Positions 42,369 to 51,529 of a stretch of DNA of 64,000 nt are shown here, piece by piece (the stretch's first letter is position 1; each line of letters opens with the position of its first letter). Where the stretch lies: the NCBI GenBank assembly GCA_965279075.1, contig CBDIHI010000005.1:1-64000 (forward strand), given 5' to 3'. The DNA is from SZAS-79 sp965279075. GTDB taxonomy: Bacteria > Pseudomonadota > Gammaproteobacteria > Burkholderiales > SG8-39. The notes beneath the pieces are model-generated. The model was not told the origin of the DNA and did no database searches. It was given only the letters and a program-made list of their open reading frames with translations. The position numbers and the translations under genes were made by a program.

Positions 42369-43474
42369 TTCAACCGCCAATACTGGAGCTTCATGGTCGC
42401 AGCCGACCCGGCCACGATGCAAACGAAGGTGAGCACGGACCCCAGCGCCAGCGTCGAGAGCCCCGAGATCCCCTGGCCGATCGTGCAACCCAGGGCCGTG
42501 ACGCCACCGAAGCCCATCAAAACGCCGCCAATCAAATGGTTAGCAGTGTCCTCGGCATCCCGGAACCCTTCCCAGCGAAAAGTCCGGCTGATGAGCGCAT
42601 AGGCGAGGGACCCCGCGACCACGCCGAAGGCCGAAACGATGCCGAAGGTCAGCACCCGCGAGGTGTCGGTCCACAGCATCAGGTACTCGAGCGTGTAGGC
42701 GAGCGGGGCGACGAAGCTGAAGGCCTCCATGCGACCGCTGTTCGTGCCGACGAACGCTTCCTGCAGGGTATTCGGGTCCTCGGCGAGGTACCCCACATGG
42801 CCGCTCACATACATTGCTCCTACCGCCACCAGCCCGGTGACGACTCCGCCGAGCCAGCCGTCGAAGTTCGAGCGGAACTCGCGGCTGGACAGGATCCAGG
42901 CGAGGAGCCCGAGGCCGATGGCGAGCGACAGCGCGAGCACCAGCGCCCCTTTCGAAACCCCCAGCGGCCCGGACAGCAGCGTGGGCAGGTCCTGCCCCTT
43001 GGGCAGCACGACCGTCGCCTTCTCCAGCACGTTGACCCGGAACGCGCCGAACAGGCCCTTGAGCGTCATGTAAGCGGAGATCCCGATCACCAGGAACACC
43101 ACCACCGATTTCAGGTTGCCGCCGCCGATGCGGATCAGCGTCTTCGACCCGCACCCGGAGCCGAGTGTCATGCCGATGCCGAACAGCAGCCCGCCGACGA
43201 TGTACGACAGCCACGTGAAGTTCGGCGTCTGGTAGAGCGTCTTCGCGAGGTCGATGGCACCCGCCAGGTGCATGCCGTTCGCCCCCAGCACGGCGACCGC
43301 GATCGCCAGCGCCCACATGCGCATGCGGCCCGTGTCCCCCATGTTGACCCAGTCGGACACCGCGCCCATCGTGCAGAAGCTGGTCCTGTTGCCCACCACC
43401 CCGAACACGAACGCGAGCGCGAACGAGCCCCACAGCACGTAAGGCACCAGCTGCGCGGGCGTTGCTTCGTTCAC
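42365..43474 (-). CDS. YeeE/YedE (TsuA-like) sulfur-compound transporter
   Basis: 369 residues, about nine hydrophobic helices. Conserved Cys of the thiosulfate channel family appear as SFCTMGA, GSGCGSKT and ALGCTIGQG. TsuA imports thiosulfate via Cys-mediated relay, so a reduced-sulfur substrate is likely. Its start overlaps the queC stop (ATGA), yet it is functionally unrelated; it may supply sulfur for tRNA or cofactor thiolation. Symbol withheld as several paralogues share the fold. Confidence 0.88.
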   Translation of the reverse strand: MNEATPAQLVPYVLWGSFALAFVFGVVGNRTSFCTMGAVSDWVNMGDTGRMRMWALAIAVAVLGANGMHLAGAIDLAKTLYQTPNFTWLSYIVGGLLFGIGMTLGSGCGSKTLIRIGGGNLKSVVVFLVIGISAYMTLKGLFGAFRVNVLEKATVVLPKGQDLPTLLSGPLGVSKGALVLALSLAIGLGLLAWILSSREFRSNFDGWLGGVVTGLVAVGAMYVSGHVGYLAEDPNTLQEAFVGTNSGRMEAFSFVAPLAYTLEYLMLWTDTSRVLTFGIVSAFGVVAGSLAYALISRTFRWEGFRDAEDTANHLIGGVLMGFGGVTALGCTIGQGISGLSTLALGSVLTFVCIVAGSAATMKLQYWRLN

Positions 43475-44148
43475 GCGGCGTACCGGGTCGTGTCGGGAAC
43501 CCCCGCGGCGTGAAAGCCGTCCTTGCGGATGCGGCAGGCGTCGCAGACCCCGCAGGCCCGGCCGGAAGCGTCGGGCTGGTAGCAGGTCACGGTAAGCGAA
43601 GGGTCCACGCCGAGTTCCAGCGCGCGCTTGATGATGTCCGCCTTGGACAGGTCCACCAGCGGCCCGCGCACCTCAATGCCGCGGCCTTCCACGCCGGCCT
43701 TGGTGGCGAGGTTCGCCATGGCCTGGAAGGCGCGCAGGTACTCGGGACGGCAATCGGGATAGCCGGAATAGTCCACCGCGTTCGCGCCCACGAAGATGTG
43801 CCGCGCGCCGAGCACTTCGGCCCAGCCGAGCGCGAGCGACAGCAGGATCGTATTGCGCGCGGGCACGTAAGTGACCGGGATGCCGGGCTGGATGCCGGCA
43901 ACGGGCACCGCGATCGAGGCGTCGGTCAGCGCGGAGCCGCCGATCGCGGCCAGGTCGAGCTTGATGACCTTGTGGCCGGCGGCGCCGAGGGCCTTGGCGA
44001 TGCGCGCCGCCGCGTCGAGCTCGGCGCGGTGGCGCTGGCCGTAGTCGACCGAGAGGCAATGGCACTCGAGGCCTTCGCGCTTCGCCCAGGCGAGCGTGGT
44101 GGCCGAATCGAGCCCGCCTGACAGCAGCACCACGGCACGCACCGCCAT
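43471..44148 (-). CDS. queC: 7-cyano-7-deazaguanine synthase QueC
   Basis: 225 residues. PP-loop LLSGGLDSATTLAWA, and zinc-binding Cys in CYQPDASGRACGVCDACRIRKDGF (the last four cysteines). Makes preQ0, precursor of queuosine in tRNA. Starts 5 bp after the cpoB stop. It commonly follows pal-cpoB in Proteobacteria. Confidence 0.97.
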   Translation of the reverse strand: MAVRAVVLLSGGLDSATTLAWAKREGLECHCLSVDYGQRHRAELDAAARIAKALGAAGHKVIKLDLAAIGGSALTDASIAVPVAGIQPGIPVTYVPARNTILLSLALGWAEVLGARHIFVGANAVDYSGYPDCRPEYLRAFQAMANLATKAGVEGRGIEVRGPLVDLSKADIIKRALELGVDPSLTVTCYQPDASGRACGVCDACRIRKDGFHAAGVPDTTRYAA

Positions 44149-44153
44149 GGCGC

Positions 44154-44936
44154 CTACCGCTTCTGCAGCCGCTGCTTGGCGGAGGCCGCTGCCTGGCTGG
44201 TCGGGTATTTCTCCAGCAGCGCCTCGAGCGTCTTCAGCGCGCCGCGCTTGTCGCCCATCGATTCCTGCGAGTTGGCGATGTTCAGCATCGCATCCGGCGC
44301 CTTGGCGTCCGCCGGCCAGACCGTGACGACCTTCTGCTGCGCGAGGATCGCGTTCTTGTAGTCGCGCTGCGCGGCGTGGGCCATGCCTATCCAGTACTGC
44401 GCGTTGGGCGCGAGCTTGCTGTTCGGGTAGGTCACCTGCAGCCCCTGCAGCGCCGAGATCGCCAGCGGGTAGTTGCCGAGCTTGAACTGGTTCAGCGCCG
44501 CCTCGTAGGCGCGGGTCTCCTCGGGCGAGGGCGGCGCATCCACGGCCGGCGCCGCGGCGGCGGCCTCCCTTGCCTGCTCAAGCTTCCTCAGGCGGGTGTC
44601 GACGTCGAGGTAAAGGTCCTTCTGGCGCTTGTCGGACGTCTCGGCCTGGTTCAGCAGCACTTCGACCTGGCCGCGCATGCGCGCGATGTCGCCCTTGAGC
44701 GCCTCGATCTGGTTGGCGATGTCCACCAGGGACCGTCGCGTCGCCATCTCACCCTCGATTTTCGCCATGCGCTCATCGATCGCGGACTGGCTCGCCGCGA
44801 CCTGCTTTCTCAGCGCCTCGATGCGCCCGCGGGCTTCCTCGTCGTCGAAGAGCGCGGCCTGCGAGGCAGAAACGCCCAGGCCCAGCAACAGCGCGGCCAG
44901 GATCGCGCGCGCCGGGGCACGCACGGGCTGGCGCAT
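44154..44936 (-). CDS. cpoB: Tol-Pal system protein CpoB (YbgF)
   Basis: 260 residues. Signal peptide ending near SQAA, a coiled-coil trimerisation part (~30-115) and C-terminal TPR repeats (~140-260: YPLAISALQGLQVTYPNSKLAPNAQYWIGMAHAAQRDY). Periplasmic coordinator of peptidoglycan synthesis and outer-membrane constriction. The ATG abuts the pal stop. Confidence 0.93.
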   Translation of the reverse strand: MRQPVRAPARAILAALLLGLGVSASQAALFDDEEARGRIEALRKQVAASQSAIDERMAKIEGEMATRRSLVDIANQIEALKGDIARMRGQVEVLLNQAETSDKRQKDLYLDVDTRLRKLEQAREAAAAAPAVDAPPSPEETRAYEAALNQFKLGNYPLAISALQGLQVTYPNSKLAPNAQYWIGMAHAAQRDYKNAILAQQKVVTVWPADAKAPDAMLNIANSQESMGDKRGALKTLEALLEKYPTSQAAASAKQRLQKR

Positions 44937-45502
44937 CAGTACTCACCCCCGTAGAGGATGTCGTCGCGGCGATTTTCCGCGAAGGCCTCGTCGGTGCTGC
45001 CCTGGGCCTTGGGCTTTTCCTCGCCCAGGCTCACCGCCTCGACCTGCTCTTCCTTGGCGCCGAGCAGGGTGAGCATCTTCTTCAGCGCGTCCGCCCGCTT
45101 CTGGCCCAGCGCGAGGTTGTACTCGCGGCTGCCGCGCTCGTCCGTGTTGCCCTGGACGAGGACCTTCGCGGTCGCGTTCTCACGCAGGTACTTGGCATGC
45201 GCCTCGACCAGCGGCTTGAACTCGTCCCTGACCGTGAAGCTGTCGAGGTCGAAGTACACCGAGCGCCTGGACAGGATGCTCTTCGGGTCCTTCAGGATGC
45301 TGTAGCCGGCAGGCGGCTTGCCCTGCGTCAGGTCGACGCGGGCCACGGGACCGCCCTGCACCGGGTTCGGCTGGGCGCCGGGTTTCGCGACCGCGCCGGG
45401 CTTGCGGTCCTCGACCGAGGCGCCCGCCTGCTCCTCCGGAGGCGAGCCAGCGCACGCTGAAAGCAGGGCTGTGGCAAGGAGACTCATCCAGATAGCACGC
45501 AT
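44936..45502 (-). CDS. pal: Peptidoglycan-associated lipoprotein Pal
   Basis: 188 residues. Lipobox LLSACAG with Cys17, a ~60-residue linker, then the OmpA-type domain: YFDLDSFTVRDEFKPLVEAHA and GNTDERGSREYNLALGQKRADALK with the diaminopimelate-binding Asp and Arg. Outer-membrane anchor of the Tol-Pal complex. Confidence 0.96.
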   Translation of the reverse strand: MRAIWMSLLATALLSACAGSPPEEQAGASVEDRKPGAVAKPGAQPNPVQGGPVARVDLTQGKPPAGYSILKDPKSILSRRSVYFDLDSFTVRDEFKPLVEAHAKYLRENATAKVLVQGNTDERGSREYNLALGQKRADALKKMLTLLGAKEEQVEAVSLGEEKPKAQGSTDEAFAENRRDDILYGGEY

Positions 45503-45534
45503 CGCTTACCCTCCTAAGGTCATTTTTATGGTCT

Positions 45535-46836
45535 TCATTCCCTGATGAACGGGCCCCAGGCGGGTTCGCGCACGTCGCCGCTGGAAACCGTCAGCCGCTG
45601 CTTCACGCGCCCGTCCGATGACACCGCCGACAGTACGCCGCGCCCTCCCAGCACCGTGGCCAGCAGGATCATGCGGCCGTTGGGCGAGAAGCTCGGGGAT
45701 TCGTCCTTGTCGCTGTCGGTCAGGATCTGCACCTGCTTCGTGGCGAGTTCGAGCCGCGCGACCTGGAACTTGCCGCTGTTGCGGGCGATGTAGGCGAGGC
45801 TCTTGCCGTCCGGCGCGATGCGCGGCGACACGTTGTAGGTGCCGTCGAACGTGACTCGCTGCGCATCACCGCCCTGCGCCGGCATGCGGTAGATCTGCGG
45901 GCTGCCGCCGCGGTCGGAAGTGAAATAGATGAACTGCCCGTCCGGGGAGAACACCGGCTCGGTGTCGATGCCCGCCGAGCTCATCAGCCTGCGCACGCCG
46001 CTGCCGTCCGCGTTGACCGAGTAGATCTGCGAACCGCCCTCTCGCGACAGCGCCACCGCAAGGCGCGAACCGTCCGGCGCCCAGGCCGGCGCGCTGTTGG
46101 AGCCCTTGAAGTTCGCCGCCACCTGGCGCTGGCCGCTCTGGAGCGAGTGCACGTACACCACCGGCTTCTTCTGCTCGAAGGACACGTAGGCGAGGCGCCG
46201 CCCGTCCGGCGACCAGGCGGGTGAAATGATGGGCTCGAGCGAGGCAAGCGCGGTTTCCTCGCCCGCGCCGTCGGCGTCGGCAATCTGGAGTTCGTAGCGC
46301 GGGCCGCGCTTCACCACGTATGCGATCCGTGTGCTGAACACGCCTTTCTCGCCGGTGAGCTTCTCGTAGACATAGTCGGAGATCCTGTGCGCTGTCGCGC
46401 GCACCTGGTTCTTGCTCAGCGTGTAGGCCACGCCGCCGAGCACGGCCTGCTTGACCACGTCGAACACCCGAAAGCGCACTTCGTACCGGCCGTCCGGCAG
46501 CACCGCGACGCTGCCCAGCACCAGCGCATCGGCGAGGCGCGAGCGCCACTCGGGAAAGTTGACCGCGCTCGCCTCGGTGGGGGCCGGCACCATGGGGGGC
46601 GGCTCGATCGCACGGAACAGGCCGCTGCGCTCGAGGTCGGCGCGCACGATGGACGCGATGCCCGGCGGGATCGCGCCCTCGCCTGCGAACGGCACGATGG
46701 CGATCGGCAGGCGGTTCGCGCCGCCACCGGTGATCTCGATCGAAAGCTGGGCGGATGCGGCCGTCGAGAAGACGACGGCGGCCACGACGGGCAATGCGGC
46801 GAGGAGTCTGAACCAGCGCTTGAGCAAGCTGTGCAT
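45535..46836 (-). CDS. tolB: Tol-Pal system beta-propeller protein TolB
   Basis: 433 residues. Signal peptide to ASAQ, N-terminal TolB_N domain (ITGGGANRLPIAIVPFAG), then six propeller blades each with ISPAWSPDGRRLAYVSFE-like repeats (PAWAPDGSRLA, PVFSPDGQFIYFTSDR, PRIAPDGKSLAYI, PSFSPNGRMILLAT). Complete. Confidence 0.97.
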   Translation of the reverse strand: MHSLLKRWFRLLAALPVVAAVVFSTAASAQLSIEITGGGANRLPIAIVPFAGEGAIPPGIASIVRADLERSGLFRAIEPPPMVPAPTEASAVNFPEWRSRLADALVLGSVAVLPDGRYEVRFRVFDVVKQAVLGGVAYTLSKNQVRATAHRISDYVYEKLTGEKGVFSTRIAYVVKRGPRYELQIADADGAGEETALASLEPIISPAWSPDGRRLAYVSFEQKKPVVYVHSLQSGQRQVAANFKGSNSAPAWAPDGSRLAVALSREGGSQIYSVNADGSGVRRLMSSAGIDTEPVFSPDGQFIYFTSDRGGSPQIYRMPAQGGDAQRVTFDGTYNVSPRIAPDGKSLAYIARNSGKFQVARLELATKQVQILTDSDKDESPSFSPNGRMILLATVLGGRGVLSAVSSDGRVKQRLTVSSGDVREPAWGPFIRE

Positions 46837-46877
46837 CCCTTGCTTACGTGGGGAACCCGATTATAGCGGGCGAACGC

Positions 46878-47691
46878 TCAATCGAGCGGCCTGAACCTGA
46901 GAGTCAGTTCCCGTGCGAAAAGTTCACCCCGGTCGGGCTTCGGCAACGGCGAGGATTTCAGCGTTGCGCGCTCCACGGCCTGGTCGTACGCCTGGTTGCC
47001 GCTCGACTTTTTCAGCTTCACCGACAGCACTTCGCCCGTCGGCAGCTGGACCACCTCGAAAACCGCCTCGGGATTTCCCTTGATGTCCTGGGGCAGCAGG
47101 ATGTTGCCCTTGATCTTCGCCTTGATCTTGTCGCCGTAGGCCGACAGTGCCTTCTGGCTTGCGGCAGCCTGCTCGCGCGTCAGCTGGTCCTTGATGAGCT
47201 CGCGCTCCTGCTCGACCTTCAGCGCGCTCTGCTCGCGCGCGAGCTCCTCGCGCATGCGCTTTTGCATCTCGTCCTCGCGCGGCCTGGAGGGCGCGGGCTT
47301 CACGGGTTCGGGCTTGACCGCCGCGGGCTTGGGTTTCGGCGGCTCCGGCTTGGGTTTCGGCGGCTCGGGCTTGGGCTTCGGCGCAGCCTTCTCGCGGAGT
47401 GCGATGTCCGGCTTGGGCGCCTCTACCTTCGGTTCGGGCCTGGGCGGGGGCGGAGGGGGCTCCACTGCGGGCGCGGCCTTGGGCTCCGGCTTCTCCACGA
47501 CAGGCGCAGGCGCCCGGCGGGGGCGGCGCCCAGAGTTCCACCGATATGGTTTCGGGCGGGCGCGACTGCCAGCGCACGCCGAGGAACAGCACGCCGAACA
47601 GCAGCACGTGCACGAGCACGGCGAGCGCGACGGAACCGAGGATCCCCGGTTCGTCCCGCTCGAAATGCATCGGCATCGTCGCTGCGTTCAT
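46878..47691 (-). CDS. tolA: Tol-Pal protein TolA (one-base frameshift as read)
   Basis: The N-terminal part (ATG 47691) has the membrane helix ILGSVALAVLVHVLLFGVLFLG and reads SVELWAPPPPG, then runs out of frame. The rest continues in another frame: PAPVVEKPEPKA, a Lys/Pro/Glu-rich domain II (PKPKPEPPKPKPE), the helical REDEMQKRMREELAREQ part and the C-terminal domain ending LFARELTLRFRPLD. Dropping one G of the GGG (complement of 47513-47515) gives PPPPAPAPVVEKP, an intact ~270-residue TolA. TolR is 22 bp upstream and tolB 41 bp downstream. Because the rest of the operon is intact, sequence error is the likelier cause. Confidence 0.9.
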
Positions 47692-47712
47692 GGCGCGATC
47701 CTCAACAGGGCC

Positions 47713-48138
47713 TTACTGCGCGGGCTTCACCGACAGGCCGACGCGCTTCACCGCCTGCTTTTGCAGCTCGTCCATCACGTTGAGGACGACTTCGTAGCGC
47801 ACGCTCTTGTCGGCGGAGATCACGACGGGCTGCTCCGGGTTCTTCGCCTGCTTGCCCCTGATGACCGCGGCGAGGTCGGCCTTGTCGATGCGGCGCTCCT
47901 CCTGCACGGCGCCCTTGGCGTCGCGGTCGCGCACCACGATGGACGCGTCCTCCTTGATGATGACCTCGAGCGGCGTGGCCGGTGCTAGGGACGACTTCCC
48001 CACGCTCGGCAGGTCGACCACCCCGGGCGTCACCAGCGGCGCGGTCACCATGAAGATCACCAGCAGCACGAGCATCACGTCGATGTAGGGCACGACGTTG
48101 ATCTCGTTCATCAGCCGGCGGGACCTGTGCAGCCTCAT
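47713..48138 (-). CDS. tolR: Tol-Pal protein TolR (ExbD family)
   Basis: 141 residues. One membrane helix with the proton-path Asp, YIDVMLVLLVIFMVTAPL, and an ExbD periplasmic domain (PVVISADKSVRYEVVLNVMDELQ). The ATG at 48138 is chosen because MRLHRSRRLMNEINVVPY is the normal family start. Part of the TolQ-TolR stator. Confidence 0.96.
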   Translation of the reverse strand: MRLHRSRRLMNEINVVPYIDVMLVLLVIFMVTAPLVTPGVVDLPSVGKSSLAPATPLEVIIKEDASIVVRDRDAKGAVQEERRIDKADLAAVIRGKQAKNPEQPVVISADKSVRYEVVLNVMDELQKQAVKRVGLSVKPAQ

Positions 48139-48157
48139 GGGTTTGTCCACATGCGGG

Positions 48158-48841
48158 TCATCCCCTGGCCGTCTGGCGCTGCAGGATGTTGGAGAACTCC
48201 TCCATGAAGCTCTCGAAGCGGATCGCGAGGCGGTCGATGTCGTGCGAATAGCGGTTGTACGCCACCACCGCGGGGATCGCCGCGAACAGGCCGATCGCGG
48301 TGGCGATGAGGGCCTCCGCGATGCCCGGCGCCACTTGCGCAAGCGTCGCCTGCTGGACGTTGGCGAGGCCCCGGAACGCATGCATGATCCCCCACACCGT
48401 CCCGAAGAGGCCCACGTACGGGCTCACCGAGCCGGCCGAAGCGAGAAACGACAGGTGGCTCTCCAGCACGTCCATCTCGCGCTGGTAGGTCGCGCGCATC
48501 GCGCGGCGCGCCCCGTCGACCATGGTGCTGGGGTCGGTGCCGCGCTGGCCGCGCAGCTTGGAGAACTCGCGAAACCCCGCCTCGAAGATGCGCTCGAGGT
48601 TGCCTATCGAGTGGCGGTTGTTGACCGCCCCCTGGTAGAGCAGGTTCAGGTCGTTGCCGCTCCAGAATTCGCGCTCGAATGCGTCGGTCTCGGCGCGCGC
48701 GCGGCGGATCGCGAACATCTTCCTGAAGATGAACAGCCAGCTCATGAAGGACACGCCGAGCAGCAGCGCCATCACGAACTTCACCACCAGGCTGGCGCTC
48801 GCGATGAGCGTCCAGATCTCGAGGTCCTGGGTCACGTTCAT
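48158..48841 (-). CDS. tolQ: Tol-Pal protein TolQ (ExbB family)
   Basis: 227 residues, three membrane helices: ~14-36 (IASASLVVKFVMALLLGVSF), then two in the MotA/ExbB core (VSPYVGLFGTVWGIMHAFRGL and IGLFAAIPAVVAYNR). Proton-driven motor of the Tol system together with TolR. ybgC lies 36 bp upstream. Confidence 0.96.
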   Translation of the reverse strand: MNVTQDLEIWTLIASASLVVKFVMALLLGVSFMSWLFIFRKMFAIRRARAETDAFEREFWSGNDLNLLYQGAVNNRHSIGNLERIFEAGFREFSKLRGQRGTDPSTMVDGARRAMRATYQREMDVLESHLSFLASAGSVSPYVGLFGTVWGIMHAFRGLANVQQATLAQVAPGIAEALIATAIGLFAAIPAVVAYNRYSHDIDRLAIRFESFMEEFSNILQRQTARG

Positions 48842-48877
48842 GGGTTCGGTTTCATCGTAGGGTGGATCCTTGGATGG

Positions 48878-49285
48878 TCATGCCGCGGCCTCCAGCAGGC
48901 GCCTGAGCGATTGTGGCATGCGCGCGGGGCGCTGCCGGTCACGGTCGACCACCGCGAGCTTCACCTCGCCTTCGACCAGTAGTTCGGCACCGCGTTCCAC
49001 GCGTTGCCTGAAGACGAGGCTCGCGGGCCCGAACGAAGCGGCCTCTGCGGTCACGTCGAGCAGGTCGTTCAGCACGGCGGGGCGATGGTAGCGCACCGAC
49101 ACCTCGTGCACCATGAAGAGTATACGGCCCTCGTCGGCGAAGCGCGCCAGGTCGAAGCCGCTGGCGTTCAGCAATTCCGTCCTCGCCCTTTCCATGAACG
49201 CGAGGTACTGCGCATGGAACACGACCCCGCCCGCGTCCGTGTCCTGGTAGTACACGCGCACCGGGATCCTGAAGGGAGGGGCCAC
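48878..49285 (-). CDS. ybgC: YbgC-type acyl-CoA thioesterase
   Basis: 135 residues, hot-dog fold: VRVYYQDTDAGGVVFHAQYLAFMERART carries the catalytic Asp and conserved His/Tyr. It hydrolyses short acyl-CoA or acyl-ACP and is the standard first gene of the tol-pal operon. It follows the rhomboid gene by 3 bp. Confidence 0.95.
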   Translation of the reverse strand: MAPPFRIPVRVYYQDTDAGGVVFHAQYLAFMERARTELLNASGFDLARFADEGRILFMVHEVSVRYHRPAVLNDLLDVTAEAASFGPASLVFRQRVERGAELLVEGEVKLAVVDRDRQRPARMPQSLRRLLEAAA

Positions 49286-49288
49286 GGA

Positions 49289-50443
49289 CTACTTCGCCTT
49301 CTCGCGCATGGCCTTGATGAGCTTCTGGCCCTCGGCGGAAAGGTCCTCCGCGCGGCGCATGCGCGCGGCATCCCCGGCCTTCAGGCCCGCGGCGTACTCC
49401 GCGAACATGTCGCGGCGCACGCCAATGAACTGGGTGAGGTCCCTGACGCGGTCCGCAGCCGGCGCCCCGGGTTCGACCTTGAGCGCCGCGAAGCGCGCAT
49501 GCGCTGCGTTCCAGCCCGGCAGCAACTGCTTCTCGATCGCCAGTCCGAGGTCCTGGTCGGCCAGGCGGCCCGCGCGGCGGTCTTCGACGAGCTCCGTCCA
49601 CGCCTTGGCGAGCGCGTCCTCTTCCTTTGCGAACGCCTGCATGGCCGCGGTGGCCTCCTTCTGCGCAGCGTACGAGTACTTCGGGGCAGGCAGCAGTACG
49701 AACAGCGCGGCGAGGGAAATCCCCGCCGCAACGACCGCGACGATCGCGCGCGCCGCCGGGAGCGGCAGGCGCGGCGCAAGCGGCCGCGCGAGCAGCCACG
49801 CAAGGCCGAAGCCGCCGGCGAAGCCCCCGGCATGCGCCGCATTGTCGATGTTCGCCACCATCACGCCGAGGACGACCGAATAGCCTATGAATGCGACCGT
49901 GCTGCCCATCAGGCTCTTCAGCACGCTCTTCGGGACGGAGCCGGGTTCGCGCAGCACGTACGCGGCCAGGGCCCCGTATACGCCGAAGATCGCGCCGGAA
50001 GCCCCGGCGCTGACCACCTTGTCGGCGCCCCAGTACAGGCTCGCGAAGCTGCCGGTGACGCCGGCGAAAAGGTAGAGCGCAAGGAATCCGGCGTTGCCGA
50101 ACAATCTCTCCACGAGGTTGCCCGCGCCCCACAGCGCCCACATGTTCATCAGCAGGTGGACGAGGCCGAAGTGCAGGAACATGGACGCGACCAGCCGCCA
50201 CCATTCGCCTTCCTTGGTGACCGGGCCGAAATTCGCGCCCCAGCGCAGGTGCACCGCGGAGTTGGCTTCGAACAGACCGGCGCCGTCGAGGAGCATCAGG
50301 ACGAAAACGAGGATGTTGGCGGCCACCAGCGCCTTGGTCACCCATACGCGCGGCGTGGCCGTGTAGAGGCGCTGGCCGAACAGGCCCATGTCCGCCGCGA
50401 GCGCCTCGGCGGCCGCGGGATCCTCCCCCGGGGTCCCGGACAC
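49289..50443 (-). CDS. Rhomboid family intramembrane serine protease
   Basis: About 384 residues from GTG 50443, two bases after the ruvB stop. Six-plus membrane helices, with catalytic Ser149 in AGASGAIFG and His204 in NAAHAGGFAGG; WR motif in EWWRLVASMFLHFGLVHLLMNM. A ~125-residue C-terminal cytosolic/periplasmic helical extension (ALAKAWTELVEDRRAG...) is absent from minimal rhomboids. It sits between the ruv and tol blocks, where it may cleave membrane-anchored envelope proteins; that is speculative. Confidence 0.88.
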   Translation of the reverse strand: MSGTPGEDPAAAEALAADMGLFGQRLYTATPRVWVTKALVAANILVFVLMLLDGAGLFEANSAVHLRWGANFGPVTKEGEWWRLVASMFLHFGLVHLLMNMWALWGAGNLVERLFGNAGFLALYLFAGVTGSFASLYWGADKVVSAGASGAIFGVYGALAAYVLREPGSVPKSVLKSLMGSTVAFIGYSVVLGVMVANIDNAAHAGGFAGGFGLAWLLARPLAPRLPLPAARAIVAVVAAGISLAALFVLLPAPKYSYAAQKEATAAMQAFAKEEDALAKAWTELVEDRRAGRLADQDLGLAIEKQLLPGWNAAHARFAALKVEPGAPAADRVRDLTQFIGVRRDMFAEYAAGLKAGDAARMRRAEDLSAEGQKLIKAMREKAK

Positions 50444-50445
50444 TC

Positions 50446-51528
50446 TCAGCCCGGCTCTCCCTGGGCGTCCCCGCCGTTGCGCTGCTGCGCGGCGCTCCAC
50501 AGGTCGCCGCCGCCGGCCGCCGCCGGGGCGACGATGCCGAAATGGCGGTAGGCCTGCAGCGTGGCGATGCGCCCGCGCGGCGTGCGCTGCAGGTAGCCCT
50601 GCTGGATCAGGTAGGGCTCGAGCACGTCCTCGATCGTGTCGCGCTCCTCGCCGATTGCCGCAGCGAGGTTGTCCACGCCGACCGGGCCGCCGGAAAAGCG
50701 TTCGATCACCGCGAGCAGAAGCTTCCTGTCCATGATGTCGAAGCCCAGCGCGTCGACGTCGAGCATCTTCAGCGCGGCGTCGGCGACGGGCTTGGTGACC
50801 TTGCCGTCGGCCTTCACCTGCGCGTAGTCGCGCACGCGGCGAAGCAGCCGGTTGGCGATGCGCGGCGTGCCGCGCGATCGGCGTGCGATCTCCTCCGCGC
50901 CGCCCGCGTCGATACCGACCTCGAGGAGCTTCGCCGAGCGGTGCACGATCGAGGTGAGCTCGGCCTCGTTGTAGAACTCCAGCCGCGCGACGATGCCGAA
51001 GCGGTCGCGCAGCGGGTTGGTCAGCATGCCGGCGCGCGTGGTCGCGCCGACGAGCGTGAAAGGCGGCAGGTCGAGCTTGATGGAGCGGGCCGCGGGGCCC
51101 TCGCCGATCATGATGTCGATCTGGTAGTCCTCGAGCGCCGGGTAGAGGATCTCCTCGACCACCGGCGACAGGCGGTGGATCTCGTCGATGAAGAGGACGT
51201 CGTTGGGCTCGAGGTTCGTAAGCAGCGCCGCGAGGTCGCCGGGACGCTCCAGCACGGGACCCGAGGTCTGGCGCAGCCCCACGCCCATCTCGCGCGAAAT
51301 GATGTGCGCCAGCGTCGTCTTGCCGAGGCCGGGCGGCCCGAACAGCAGCACGTGGTCGAGCGCTTCCTTCCTGCCGCGCGCGGCCTCGATGAAGATCTCC
51401 AGTTGTTCCCTGATCTTCCTCTGGCCCACATACTCGGCGAGCTTCTGCGGGCGCAGCGCGCGCTCGATCTGCTCCTCCTGCACGGAGACGGGAGCAGCCG
51501 AGATCAGCCGGTCGGTTTCGATCGCCAC
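50446..51528 (-). CDS. ruvB: Holliday junction helicase RuvB
   Basis: 360 residues from GTG 51528. Walker A GPPGLGKTTLAHII, Walker B FIDEIHRL, sensor and winged-helix part near EERDTIEDVLEPYLIQQGYLQRTPRGR. Drives branch migration with RuvA. Starts one base after the corrected ruvA stop. Complete. Confidence 0.97.
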   Translation of the reverse strand: MAIETDRLISAAPVSVQEEQIERALRPQKLAEYVGQRKIREQLEIFIEAARGRKEALDHVLLFGPPGLGKTTLAHIISREMGVGLRQTSGPVLERPGDLAALLTNLEPNDVLFIDEIHRLSPVVEEILYPALEDYQIDIMIGEGPAARSIKLDLPPFTLVGATTRAGMLTNPLRDRFGIVARLEFYNEAELTSIVHRSAKLLEVGIDAGGAEEIARRSRGTPRIANRLLRRVRDYAQVKADGKVTKPVADAALKMLDVDALGFDIMDRKLLLAVIERFSGGPVGVDNLAAAIGEERDTIEDVLEPYLIQQGYLQRTPRGRIATLQAYRHFGIVAPAAAGGGDLWSAAQQRNGGDAQGEPG

Positions 51529-51529
51529 G

